Assembly: GCA_902495455.1 (NCBI GenBank)
Contig: CABUXJ010000007.1
Location: 1-64,000 of the forward strand
DNA length: 64,000 nt
Source: an uncultured Prevotella sp.
GTDB lineage: Bacteria; Bacteroidota; Bacteroidia; Bacteroidales; Bacteroidaceae
Direction: 5' to 3'
Shown here: positions 44,391 through 51,823 of the stretch, piece after piece
Layout: each line of letters begins with the position of its first letter
Position numbering within the stretch: the first letter of the stretch is position 1
Made by a program: the position numbers and the translations under genes
Notes under the pieces: model-generated
Told to the model about the DNA's origin: nothing
Seen by the model: only the letters and a program-made list of their open reading frames with translations
The model's database searches: none

Positions 44391-46445
44391 TCAGAAACAG
44401 TAATAATAGTTGACCGACGGCATGATGTCGAGAACAAACGAGAAGGGCATGTTGGCAAACCGGTCCTTGTATATCTTGAGCCTGCGGAAGAGCTCGTTGT
44501 GATGCATGGTGACGTTATACAAGGACACGTTGATGCCGCTCCTCCGACGGCCGCGCACGCTGAAGTCATAGCTGGCGGAAAGATCGAGACGCGCGTAAGT
44601 ACCGATGCGACACCCGTTGTGCTCTCCGAACTCGGTGATGATGTTGTTGTTGATGAGATAGAAGCGTTCCGGAGCCGTATATGGAGTGCCGGACGCGGCC
44701 ACCATAGTGGCTCCGAAGCTCCATCGCCGCGCCAGCCGGAAGGTGGCCACGGCGTTCAGTTCGTGGATGCGTTCATGCGAAGCGGGATACTTTCCCGTGT
44801 ATTTTGTGCCCGGGAAACGTCTCCACGCCCTTCCGACGGAGTAGCTGAGCCAACCGGTGAGACGGCCCTTGCGCTTCTCCAACATGATGTTGACGCCGTA
44901 GTTGGTACCGCGTCCGTGGAGAAGGACGTCGGCGAGACTGTATTCCGAGAAGATGAAGTCGAAGACATTGCCGTCATATTCCAGCTGGTGGCGCAGCCAT
45001 TTGTGATAAACTTCGGCCGAAAGCCGCCACATCCGGCCGCGGGAAACGGTCTCGAAGAGCAGCGAAAGGTTATAGGAATACTGCGGACGGCGACCTGCGC
45101 CGGCCGGTATCCAGAACTCGGTGGGCAGTCCCAACTGGGAGAAACCGGTCTTGAAGAGATTCTGATGCTTGACGGCGGCAGAAAAAGTGAGTGTCGACGA
45201 GCGCATAATATGCAGCGTGGCGGAGACGGATGGGTCGGCACTGAAGAATGTTTTGACAGGCGCTGACGGTTCTTCGCTGCCGCTCGAGAACATCCCGAGG
45301 CGCAACCCGGGCGTCACTTCAAGTCTGCGCCCGACAATTAGGGTGTGGGTGACGGATGCCGAGACCTCCACGGGATGGAGACGACGCCACTCCGCTGAGT
45401 TCCGCATTATCAGTCCGTCGGTCTGTGGAGTCTGAGGGAGGATGGCGTGGACGGCCGCTTCCGCGCCGACGACGGTCCGTCCGAAGGTCAGCTGCGCCCG
45501 ATAGCCGGTCGTGCTGATGTCCGACGGGAGGCTGACGGCGATGTTGGTTTGGGTCAGCCGGAAACGGTTGCGATAGGCGGTATGCCAGGCGCTCTGCTCG
45601 AGAACAGCCCCATCGAAGGCATGTCGCCACCGGACAGCGCCCATGAAGTTGGACCACCGCAGCCGGGAGTCCATCGTGTAAGCGGCGTCATTGACCCCCA
45701 CGCGGTCGCCGCCGAAATAGGCTTCGGCCGTGACGGTGTTGCCCGAGTCGGGCCGGAAGGTGTACGTCAGATTGTAGTCGCAGAAAGAATATCGCAGTTG
45801 CTGGTCGTCGATGGTGAGCCACCGGGAATAAAGGAGATTGAGATATGCGGCCCGCGCCGACAGGGTCAGGTCGGACTTGGACGTCAGCGGGACGCGCAGG
45901 GTGCCCTGTGAGGACATCGGTCCGACGGAGAGATCGCCGCCCCATGTCGTCACGAGTGTGTCGACGTGGCGCATGTCGAGACTGCCGCCGAGTCTTCCGA
46001 CGGAGACTCCGGCCGACTTGTCGAGCCGCATGTCAGAGTAATGGGTGGCGTTGAAGACGGAGAAAAAACCGAGCAGATGGGACGCATTGTATATCGGGAC
46101 GCCGCCGATGCTGACCATGTTATGGGAGTTGTCGCAGCCCTGTATGTGGAGTCCGGCGTCATATTCGGAATTGGTCTGTACGCCCGGCAGCATCATGGCG
46201 TAGTGGATGGGGTCGGCATTGCCGAGTATGCGGGGCATCTGCCGCATCATCTCCATGCTGACGACGCTCGTTCCACGCATGGTCTGCAGATGGGTGTTGA
46301 CCCGGCGTCCTCTCACACTGATGTCGGGAAGGTCACGTGACAATGTGTCCTGCTCCTGTGCCGAGACCACGGACGTGGCAAGACACAGGAGCAGAATCAG
46401 TCGCGGACGGAGACTCTCCGCCGTATGGATGGGCAAAAGCTGCAA
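44391..46445 (-). CDS. TonB-dependent outer-membrane receptor
   Basis: The 684-residue protein has a signal-like N-terminus (PRLILLLCLATSVVSA), a plug domain (VVSMEMMRQMPRILGNADPIHYAMMLPGVQTNSEYDAGLHIQG when read across its conserved parts GNADPIHYAMMLPG and GLHIQGCDNSHNMV) and a beta barrel ending in the typical aromatic F. It lacks the N-terminal Ig-like domain common in this phylum. No ATG exists before the signal sequence: the frame is bounded by a TAG just upstream, so translation must begin at the TTG at 46445 or another non-ATG codon. It follows the upstream lipoprotein gene by 4 nt, so coupled translation is likely. Confidence 0.85.
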   Translation of the reverse strand: MQLLPIHTAESLRPRLILLLCLATSVVSAQEQDTLSRDLPDISVRGRRVNTHLQTMRGTSVVSMEMMRQMPRILGNADPIHYAMMLPGVQTNSEYDAGLHIQGCDNSHNMVSIGGVPIYNASHLLGFFSVFNATHYSDMRLDKSAGVSVGRLGGSLDMRHVDTLVTTWGGDLSVGPMSSQGTLRVPLTSKSDLTLSARAAYLNLLYSRWLTIDDQQLRYSFCDYNLTYTFRPDSGNTVTAEAYFGGDRVGVNDAAYTMDSRLRWSNFMGAVRWRHAFDGAVLEQSAWHTAYRNRFRLTQTNIAVSLPSDISTTGYRAQLTFGRTVVGAEAAVHAILPQTPQTDGLIMRNSAEWRRLHPVEVSASVTHTLIVGRRLEVTPGLRLGMFSSGSEEPSAPVKTFFSADPSVSATLHIMRSSTLTFSAAVKHQNLFKTGFSQLGLPTEFWIPAGAGRRPQYSYNLSLLFETVSRGRMWRLSAEVYHKWLRHQLEYDGNVFDFIFSEYSLADVLLHGRGTNYGVNIMLEKRKGRLTGWLSYSVGRAWRRFPGTKYTGKYPASHERIHELNAVATFRLARRWSFGATMVAASGTPYTAPERFYLINNNIITEFGEHNGCRIGTYARLDLSASYDFSVRGRRRSGINVSLYNVTMHHNELFRRLKIYKDRFANMPFSFVLDIMPSVNYYYCF

Positions 46446-46449
46446 CGGC

Positions 46450-47742
46450 TTATTCGACTAAATCGATGAAATCGTCCATCAGACGCTCAAAGCGCTCGAT
46501 GATATCTTCAAACACATCGTCATCAAAGTAGTCCTCAAACAGGCTGGAAGATGTGCCGTCGGAGAAATAGAAGGCGGGACCGAAAGTCCACACTTCGCTA
46601 TAACCGTAGTAATAATCTGTATCCACCACCGGACATAGCTTGATCGTGGAGCTGGACGCGGCGCCGCCGTCAAAATAGACTTTGACATCCAAGAGGCTGT
46701 TGGCGCGTTCTATCGCTGTCTTAAACCGGTTCTCGTCATATTCATTGTTGTTGGCTTCCTTGATATAGTCTGAGAAGCGGCTGACGTCACTGACGGTTCC
46801 GGCTATGCGGAGACGGCTGCCGAGGACCTCGGTTGTCACAGTGGCGTTCTTCACGGTCACCTCCTCATCGGAATTGGTATATCCCGCTGCCTGAACTTTC
46901 GTACTGAACAGTGTCTCCGAACCTTTCTGGAAACGGGCCGAGAGCGAGGCGCTGCTACCCGCATTGACAGCTGCATTGTCGACAACGAACGTGTAGTCGT
47001 TGACACGCACCGTGGTCGTCACCTCCGCGCGGTCGGTGCTGAGACGCACCTCTCCGTCGGGATCGCTGATGCTGAGTGTCGTCTTGGCCGTAGCCGATGC
47101 CAGCTGAGTGCCGCCCTGAGTAAGCGTGACGTTGATATTCTCAGGTATCATGAATGCGTTTTCCACGCGCTCCGTATAATAGCCATAAGGATTGTAATAC
47201 CAGTTTTCGTCATCAAACTCGTCATGATGAACCTTTGTGTCCTTGCCACTGTGGGTGACGAGCAGGACACATTCGCGGTTGTTGCTGTCGCGGAACTTGA
47301 ACGACAGGTTGGGAGCGGAACCGGTCTTCACCCAACGTCCGTTTTGGAGCTCAAACTGTCCGTAGAAATTGGACGCGCGCCAGAGATAGCGGGTATCGCT
47401 GGCAGTCGAGCCGGACAGCTCGCAGGCGTCCGAACAGGACTCAAACCAGTCTTCAACGGCAGATTCGTCGGTCGTCATGCGATCGACATAATCAAACAGG
47501 TCGGTGATGTTGCGAAAGTCGTTGACACTAACTTTCCCCATCAAATCGTTGGCTATGGACTCCAACTTCTGCTTTTGCGCATCGGCCGAGGGTCCGTTGC
47601 CGCCACCGTTTTCTCCATCTTCGCCACCGTTGTTGCCGTCGTTCTGTTCCGTCGAATCACCGTCATCACTGCTGTCGCAGGCCACAAACGTCGTCATGGA
47701 AAATGCCATGAAGAGCATCACGAAAAAACTAATCTTTTTCAT
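46450..47742 (-). CDS. Large acidic lipoprotein of unknown family
   Basis: The ATG at 47742 gives 430 residues with a lipoprotein signal (MAFSMTTFVAC), then a low-complexity Asp/Gly/Asn/Glu linker (DSSDDGDSTEQNDGNNGGEDG) and a folded region. Notable segments are RYLWRASNFYGQFELQNGRW, an adhesin-like run of beta strands (TVRVNDYTFVVDNAAVNAGSS), and a C-terminal acidic helix (DVFEDIIERFERLMDD). No family was recognised with confidence. As the first gene of the operon with a TonB receptor and a DUF4249 lipoprotein, it is likely a surface-exposed component of the same uptake system. Confidence 0.7.
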   Translation of the reverse strand: MKKISFFVMLFMAFSMTTFVACDSSDDGDSTEQNDGNNGGEDGENGGGNGPSADAQKQKLESIANDLMGKVSVNDFRNITDLFDYVDRMTTDESAVEDWFESCSDACELSGSTASDTRYLWRASNFYGQFELQNGRWVKTGSAPNLSFKFRDSNNRECVLLVTHSGKDTKVHHDEFDDENWYYNPYGYYTERVENAFMIPENINVTLTQGGTQLASATAKTTLSISDPDGEVRLSTDRAEVTTTVRVNDYTFVVDNAAVNAGSSASLSARFQKGSETLFSTKVQAAGYTNSDEEVTVKNATVTTEVLGSRLRIAGTVSDVSRFSDYIKEANNNEYDENRFKTAIERANSLLDVKVYFDGGAASSSTIKLCPVVDTDYYYGYSEVWTFGPAFYFSDGTSSSLFEDYFDDDVFEDIIERFERLMDDFIDLVE

Positions 47743-47827
47743 ACTGAATGTCAAAATTAAAATAACAGGGTCCTTGTAATTGTAATCTATCTTCGGCATA
47801 GGACCGGTCCCCTTTAATTCCCTGCCG

Positions 47828-47861
47828 AAAACGTTTCATCTATCTCGTGTTTGCAAAGATA
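47828..47861 (-). promoter_or_regulatory. Promoter and AAACGTTT palindrome of the lipoprotein-TonB operon
   Basis: The minus strand reads TATCTTTG at 47861-47854, followed 18 nt downstream by the palindrome AAACGTTT at 47828-47835, inside the predicted leader. The same octamer occurs in the promoter of the lacI gene at 25606 and upstream of the barrel gene at 11488. No -33 TTTG is well spaced. Confidence 0.45.
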
Positions 47862-47998
47862 AGGATTTACCGGCTCATTCTCCATGCAAAGAGAATAATT
47901 TAAGTTTGTTTAACTTTGATATAATGACAAACATCCTCTCAAAGCACGATTTGTCCGTTTTATTGGCAATGTATTAACTCTTCTAAAAACTACTTAAA

Positions 47999-48183
47999 CG
48001 GCCCTTACGGCATCGCGGCACCTCCGTCGCATGACAAAAAAGTCGCCGTCGGAACACGGTTTTTGACCGCCGGTCGAGCAACGGGGCCCTCCCGGGGTCG
48101 CAACGAGCACGCCGCCATCATGCAACGAGCACGCCGTCGTCATGCAACGGGGGCCCCGTTGCAACCCCGTAAGGCCCTTACGG
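47999..48183. repeat. GC-rich hairpin-array repeat, copy 5 (expanded)
   Basis: A 185-bp member bounded by CGGCCCTTACGGC and TAAGGCCCTTACGG. It holds GCAACGGGGCCCTCCC, two tandem GCAACGAGCACGCCG units separated by CATCATGCAAC-like sequence, and GCAACGGGGGCCCCGTTGC. It lies upstream of the lipoprotein-TonB operon. The DNA between 47862 and 47998 shows no gene. Confidence 0.85.
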
Positions 48184-48374
48184 CAAAACTCTCCAAAAGG
48201 GAGCAGAAGCACAAAAGAAGATAATACACTGAGAATCAGAATATTAAATAAAACAAAGAAAATGAGCCATTTTCCGTCGCCCGGACGGAAAATTTTGAAA
48301 AAACGGCTGTTTATAAGCGCGTTTGTCGGTTATTTTCTTAATTGTTAAAAATGGGATGGGAGTGTAGAACGCGC

Positions 48375-48420
48375 ATGGTCGGAACATATTTTTCGCTATG
48401 TTCAACAACTCGTCGTGTAT
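48375..48420. repeat. GTAGGGACA palindrome, half copy
   Basis: GGTCGGAACATATTTTTCGC followed by TATGTTCAACAACTCGTCGTGTATT matches one arm of the long-form palindrome at 30864-30913 with a few changes. The second arm is absent; the match ends where the next repeat family begins at 48422, suggesting that family inserted into it. Confidence 0.75.
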
Positions 48421-48421
48421 T

Positions 48422-48519
48422 ATTGGAAATAACATAACAAGCTCATTTTGAAGTCTTTACGTGGGGTAATATTGGAAATAACATAACAAGCTCATTTTGA
48501 AGTCTTTACGTGGGGTAAT
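48422..48519. repeat. 49-nt tandem duplication of a palindrome end
   Basis: Two identical 49-nt units (48422-48470 and 48471-48519) begin ATTGGAAATAACATAACAAG and end TTTACGTGGGGTAAT. They are the outer part of the long-armed palindrome that follows at 48579. A third, diverged outer end leads into that copy near 48560. Confidence 0.9.
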
Positions 48520-48578
48520 CTCTGTCCCCTTCAAGCTACTCTCTGCACACATCTTTTGCTGGTATAAGGAAATAATGT

Positions 48579-48773
48579 AACAAGTTCATTTGGAAGTCTT
48601 TATGTGGGGTAATTTCAGTCCCCTCCTTTCCAAGGAGGGGTTAGGGGTGGTTGAACAAAACTCATTGAAAATCACTGTTTTAGACGACAGCGAATGACGA
48701 ACCACCCCTAACCCCTCCTTGAGAAGGAGGGGACTGAGATTACCCCACGTAAAGACGTCCAAATGAGCTTGTT
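48579..48773. repeat. Long-armed palindromic element, copy B
   Basis: Arms 48579-48652 and 48700-48773 are 74-nt inverted repeats with several mismatches, of the same family as 11215-11404: CAAGTTCATTTGGAAGTC, GGGGTAATTTCAGTCCCC and TTAGGGGTGGTT. The inner 47 nt are unrelated to the loop of copy A. It lies between two minus-strand units, 96 nt beyond the 3-prime end of the esterase gene. Confidence 0.88.
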
Positions 48774-48869
48774 ACGTTGAGTAAAACAGAGATAAAGTGT
48801 ACAAAGAGTAGAGTATGGAATAATATGTCAGGAGTTCTCCCACCCTCTCCGCAACATGAGAAAATCCGT

Positions 48870-50174
48870 TCAGAGACCACCCGACGGAGTCATTCCGGCC
48901 ATGCGCTGCATCCACGCCACGGACTCGTCGTTGGTCTCGGGGAAGCGCCAGTGGCCGCTGGTGGGCGTGACGCTGAGAGTCTTCGGCGAGGTTATCTCGT
49001 TGTAGGCGGCATAAGTGGATGTCGGGGAACAGGTGTCGTCGTTATATCCGAAGGAATAGAAGACAGGACACTTGAGCCGGCGGGCGAAATTGACCACGTC
49101 ATAATAGGCAAGTGTCTCGACAGCTCCGGCGTCTTCACTGCGACCGTCAAAGTATTTCGGCCAACCGCCGGCACGCCCCTCGCGAAAACCGGTCAGGTCA
49201 CAGAGAGCCGGATAGAACGGAGAACAGAACGTGACACGGGGATTGAGCGCCGCAGTCACGATGGTCAGTGCACCGCCCTGGCTGCCTCCCGTTACACCGA
49301 CATTGCGGCCGTCCCAATCGGGAAGCGTACAGAGGAAGTCGACGCAGCGGGAGCACGCGGCATAGACGTCACGATAGTAGAATGTCTCGGGAGAGGCGAT
49401 GCCGCGGCGGTTGTAGCCCTCGGTGGCTGCCTTGACGGCGGCATACGACGTGTCGTCAAGTTCGGGATTGCAATCGTTGTGGATGTTGATGTTGAAGTAG
49501 ATGAAGCCGCGCTCACTGTAATATGTGGTCGGACTGATCTTCGAGGCTCCAGCACCGGGCGGACAGAAAAGCACGGGATGTGGACGGCCATCACGCGGGC
49601 GGGTCAGATAGCCATAGACGTGGCGTCCGCCGGGACCGACATAGAGGCGCACGAGGGAGACTTCGACACTGTCGGTGGAATATTTCGGCAGAGGCGTCAC
49701 CTCGGGAGCAAGGTCTGTGCGGGCGGCCGTGCGGAGCGTCTTCGCCCAGAAACGGTCAAAATCGCGGGGCATCACGGTATATGGACGGATGCTGTCGGGG
49801 GCAAAGGCGACCTTGACGAGGTCCTTGTAGGTCTTGTCGTAGACGATAAAACGGAGATTGCAGGCGCGAAAACCGGGCTCCCGTCGAGTGCCGAGTGGAA
49901 GAACGGCACGGCCCGCACGGAAGATGGCGGTATCTTTCCGCTGGGCATCCATCATCTCGTCGCCTACGGCCCAGATGACCTTCACGCCGTCCAAGGGCCG
50001 CCCGCCCTTATATGCCTCGACGGTCAGACGGGCTTCCTGGCCTGTGGCGTATATGCGGTCGGGATGGTCGGTCGTGACGATATATTCGACGTATGCACGA
50101 CGTGGTTTTGAGAACTGGGCCATTGCGGCCGTCGATGTGCAGACAAGCACAAGGAGAAAAGATAGTAGTCTCAT
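48870..50174 (-). CDS. Acetyl-xylan esterase/cephalosporin-C deacetylase-like enzyme (AXE1, CE7-like)
   Basis: The 434-residue secreted protein has a signal peptide (to about residue 19), an Ig-like N-terminal region (about 28-115) and an AXE1 alpha/beta hydrolase. The triad is visible: Ser298 in VTGGSQGGAL, Asp379 in FGYNDDTCSP and His408 in TSGHWRF; RGIASPETFYYRDVYAACSRCVDFL is the typical CE7 segment. It likely removes acetyl groups from oligosaccharides. The N-terminal Ig-like extension makes it longer than classical CE7 enzymes (about 320 residues). It stands alone, without adjoining glycoside hydrolases. A TATCTTTG -7 box lies at 50248-50241 (minus strand). Confidence 0.87.
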   Translation of the reverse strand: MRLLSFLLVLVCTSTAAMAQFSKPRRAYVEYIVTTDHPDRIYATGQEARLTVEAYKGGRPLDGVKVIWAVGDEMMDAQRKDTAIFRAGRAVLPLGTRREPGFRACNLRFIVYDKTYKDLVKVAFAPDSIRPYTVMPRDFDRFWAKTLRTAARTDLAPEVTPLPKYSTDSVEVSLVRLYVGPGGRHVYGYLTRPRDGRPHPVLFCPPGAGASKISPTTYYSERGFIYFNINIHNDCNPELDDTSYAAVKAATEGYNRRGIASPETFYYRDVYAACSRCVDFLCTLPDWDGRNVGVTGGSQGGALTIVTAALNPRVTFCSPFYPALCDLTGFREGRAGGWPKYFDGRSEDAGAVETLAYYDVVNFARRLKCPVFYSFGYNDDTCSPTSTYAAYNEITSPKTLSVTPTSGHWRFPETNDESVAWMQRMAGMTPSGGL

Positions 50175-50240
50175 GTCTGGTAATTATCTTTGATTTGATT
50201 GTTCACATTCCTGCAGGCCCGACGGAGGCTGCGACAAGGG

Positions 50241-50357
50241 CAAAGATACTCAAAAATGATTAATTACGGCGAATTGGACGGCCGTAATTTTGCCGTTTGG
50301 CGAATAATTGCTAATTTTACGGATGCAATACGACAAGGCCGCTCCCGAATACGACAA
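50241..50357. promoter_or_regulatory. Divergent control region of the esterase and Fur-family genes
   Basis: On the minus strand TATCTTTG (50248-50241) is the esterase -7 box. Toward the Fur-family gene, AATACGACAA occurs twice in direct orientation at 50327-50336 and 50348-50357, exactly 21 nt apart (two helical turns), about 50-80 nt before its ATG. These could be binding sites for the Fur-family protein itself. No clear plus-strand -7 box is seen. Confidence 0.4.
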
Positions 50358-50405
50358 ATCGGCTGGACGACGCTTGGATAAAATCATTTCAAAAAAGAAA
50401 AGGTC

Positions 50406-50915
50406 ATGGACGAGAATAAATGTGCGGAACTGCTGACTGCCCACGGCATACGGCCTACGGTCAACCGCATACTGACCGTCAGGGCATTGGGCAAGGCCGA
50501 CAGGCCCATGTCGCTGTCAGAACTGGAATACAAGATACTCACGGTCGACAAGTCGGGCATATTCAGGGCTCTGACACTATTCCGCGAGCACCATTTGGTG
50601 CATGTCATTGACAGCGGCGGAGACGGCGTGAGATATGAATTGTGCCTCAGCCACAACCACGACGAAGGCGGCGAGGACGACGACTTGCACGTCCACTTCT
50701 ATTGCGAACGCTGTCACCGCACGTTTTGCATCGACAACGTGCCCGTGCCGACAGTGCCACTACCTGACAACTACACACAGACGTCAGTCAATTATGTCAT
50801 AAAAGGATATTGTCCGGAGTGTGGGAAGGTCTCCTCCGGCCCCCTCCGGCTCCCCCAAGGGGGGGGAGTGACCTGCAGGCTGAAGAGTCCATTCGAAGCC
50901 AACAAGGGTGAGTGA
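50406..50915 (+). CDS. Fur-family metal-responsive regulator with repeat-derived tail
   Basis: The 169-residue protein has the Fur winged helix (GIRPTVNRILTVRALGKADRPMS, then SELEYKILTVDKSGIFRALTLFREHHLVH) and the metal-binding dimer domain with HNHDEGGEDDDLHVHFYCERC and CPEC. The cysteine pairs C100/C103 and C136/C139 fit a structural zinc site. The metal sensed (iron, zinc or peroxide) cannot be decided. From about residue 142 the sequence (GPLRLPQGGG, then VTCRLKSPFEANKGE) is encoded by a G-rich repeat and the first unit of a 44-nt tandem repeat, so the original stop codon has been lost or replaced. Confidence 0.88.
   Translation: MDENKCAELLTAHGIRPTVNRILTVRALGKADRPMSLSELEYKILTVDKSGIFRALTLFREHHLVHVIDSGGDGVRYELCLSHNHDEGGEDDDLHVHFYCERCHRTFCIDNVPVPTVPLPDNYTQTSVNYVIKGYCPECGKVSSGPLRLPQGGGVTCRLKSPFEANKGE
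50836..50865. repeat. G-rich palindrome inside the Fur-family gene
   Basis: GGCCCCCTCCGGCTCCCCCA followed by a G run is a copy of the family also seen twice at 51120-51180 and, degenerate, near 10588 and 10813. It encodes the LRLPQGG portion of the regulator tail. Confidence 0.75.
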
Positions 50916-51041
50916 CCTGCAGGTTGAAGAGTCACTCCGAAGCCCACGAGGGGGAGTGACCTGCAGGCTGAAGAGTCACTCCGAAGCCAACAAGGGTGAG
51001 TGAGCCGCAGGCTGAAGAGTCACTCCGAAACCCACGAGGGG
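50866..51041. repeat. Four tandem 44-nt repeats
   Basis: Units at 50866-50909, 50910-50953, 50954-50997 and 50998-51041 read GAGTGACCTGCAGGCTGAAG, then AGTCACTCCGAAGCC. Each intact unit can form a hairpin, GAGTGAC with GTCACTC; unit 1 has lost the right arm. Endings alternate between AACAAGGGT (units 1 and 3) and CACGAGGGG (units 2 and 4), suggesting the array grew as an 88-nt doublet. Unit 1 codes for the end of the Fur-family protein, whose stop codon is in unit 2. Confidence 0.92.
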
Positions 51042-51049
51042 ATACATAT

Positions 51050-51095
51050 AAAAAAAGAAAGGCCTTTCCGAGTTTGGAAAGGCCTTTCTTTTTTT
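51050..51095. terminator. Strong bidirectional terminator
   Basis: A perfect 20-bp stem, 51050-51069 with 51076-51095 (AAAGAAAGGCCTTTCC arm), a 6-nt loop GAGTTT, and A/T runs on both sides. It lies between the convergent Fur-family and deacetylase genes. Confidence 0.93.
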
Positions 51096-51103
51096 GTCTT
51101 TTC

Positions 51104-51787
51104 TTATATTCCGCTGGTCTCTCCCCCTTGGGGGAGCCGGAGGGGGCTTTCCTCCCCCTTGGGGGAGCCGGAGGGGGCCGGGAAAACCTTGAACTCGTAG
51201 CCCTGCTCTTTCAACCATTTGATGGCCTCAGGCAGAGCGTAGCGGAGCTTGTCGATGCTCTTAAGGGAGTCATGGAACGTGATGATGGAGCCGTTGCGGG
51301 CATACCGTTTCACGTTGTCAAGCACGCGCTCAGGTGTCATCCACTTTGAATAGTCGCGCGTGACGAGATCCCACATCACTATCCTGTATTTGCGGCCGAG
51401 CCAAAAGTATTGGTCCAAACGCATCCAACCGTGCGGCGGACGGAAGAGATCGGTATGCAACAGTTCGTTTGCCATCTCGGCATCGGCATTATAGTGCGTT
51501 ATCGAATGACGGAAACCGCCGAGGTGATGGTATGTGTGGTTGCCTACGCGATGGCCCGCTTCCACGACTTTTTTGAACAAATCGGGATGTTTACGCACAT
51601 TGTCACCGACCATGAAAAACGTAGCCTTGACATCGAAATGGGCCAGGGTGTCGAGAATGAATGGCGTAGCCTCAGGGATAGGACCGTCGTCGAAGGTCAG
51701 ATAGACGGACCGTTCGCTCTTGTCCATACGCCACGTCGCTCTGGGATAGAGCCATCGCAGCCACATTGCCGGTTGCTCAATAATCAT
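51104..51787 (-). CDS. Polysaccharide deacetylase-family protein with repeat-derived tail
   Basis: The 227-residue protein has the NodB homology domain: motif 1 TFDDGP (residues 31-36), motif 2 HTYHH (H84 and H88, metal ligands), motif 3 RPPHG (116-120) and a TFHDS motif 5-like strand. It probably removes N-acetyl groups from peptidoglycan or a polysaccharide. No signal peptide is obvious. Residues 204-227 (APSGSPKGEESPLRLPQGG, then ETSGI) are encoded by two copies of the G-rich palindrome at 51120-51180, read in the same frame type as the Fur-family tail opposite. The natural C-terminus probably ended near KVFP. Confidence 0.88.
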   Translation of the reverse strand: MIIEQPAMWLRWLYPRATWRMDKSERSVYLTFDDGPIPEATPFILDTLAHFDVKATFFMVGDNVRKHPDLFKKVVEAGHRVGNHTYHHLGGFRHSITHYNADAEMANELLHTDLFRPPHGWMRLDQYFWLGRKYRIVMWDLVTRDYSKWMTPERVLDNVKRYARNGSIITFHDSLKSIDKLRYALPEAIKWLKEQGYEFKVFPAPSGSPKGEESPLRLPQGGETSGI

Positions 51788-51823
51788 CTCTCGGTCTTTA
51801 CTTATCGTTCATTTCGCCCCGCA

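Noticed and set aside
43740..45266. 508-codon plus-strand open frame
   Set aside because: It runs antisense through the DUF4249 and TonB-receptor genes, both of which have signal peptides and family motifs.
50866..51041. CRISPR-like array of regularly spaced repeats
   Set aside because: The 44-nt units abut directly with no variable spacers, and no cas genes are nearby.
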